From: Otis tarda
Taxonomy: Eukaryota > Chordata > Aves > Otidiformes > Otididae
Direction: 5' to 3'
Assembly: GCA_026413225.1 (NCBI GenBank)
Contig: CM048575.1
Span: 6,662,001-6,726,000, forward strand
Length of the DNA stretch: 64,000 nt
Part shown: positions 62,446 through 64,000 of the stretch, in pieces
How the letters are laid out: each line of letters starts with the position of its first letter
How positions within the stretch are numbered: the stretch's first letter is position 1
Program-made: the position numbers and the translations under genes
The notes under the pieces: generated by a model
What the model was told of the DNA's origin: nothing
Databases searched by the model: none
Seen by the model: the letters and a program-made list of their open reading frames with translations, nothing else

Positions 62446-64000
<1,555 letters not shown>

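Overview
This window is bird nuclear DNA. The evidence is eukaryotic gene structure (short exons with GT-AG splice sites in long introns) and 3' ends of CR1 retroposons, the dominant avian LINE, with their typical 8-mer tails. The fragments resemble CR1 types common in birds in general, and I cannot name the species. I see no bacterial genes, CRISPR array, tRNA or rRNA. Interspersed repeats are sparse.

The window holds one supported protein-coding gene, on the + strand: the 5' part of a CSMD gene (CUB and Sushi multiple domains), most likely CSMD2. Four coding exons were located: 9888-10104, 26296-26408, 56898-57092 and 62474-62681. They carry 733 coding bases and read through in one frame across all three internal junctions. 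They encode, in order, the first CUB domain (two exons), the first Sushi/CCP domain (one exon) and the first part of the second CUB domain. The intron phases are 1, 2, 1, 1, 2, so CUB1 and Sushi1 are each bounded by phase-1 introns, the classic layout of shuffled extracellular modules. The signal peptide exon and promoter lie before position 1, and the rest of the gene lies beyond 64000.

Everything else is intron: the 3' part of an upstream intron (1-9887), then introns of 16.2, 30.5 and 5.4 kb, and the start of the next (62682-64000). They contain five CR1 remnants, two weak MIR-like SINE remnants, a few simple repeats and small tandem duplications, several strong inverted repeats, and four short CpG-dense islets. 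A cluster of octamer (POU) and MARE/AP-1 motifs at about 36860-37090 is the best candidate for a regulatory element.

No undescribed multi-gene system is visible. The long open frames outside the exons are few, have no recognisable domains, and are about as long as chance predicts for 64 kb. The findings are therefore regulatory and structural candidates within a known gene.
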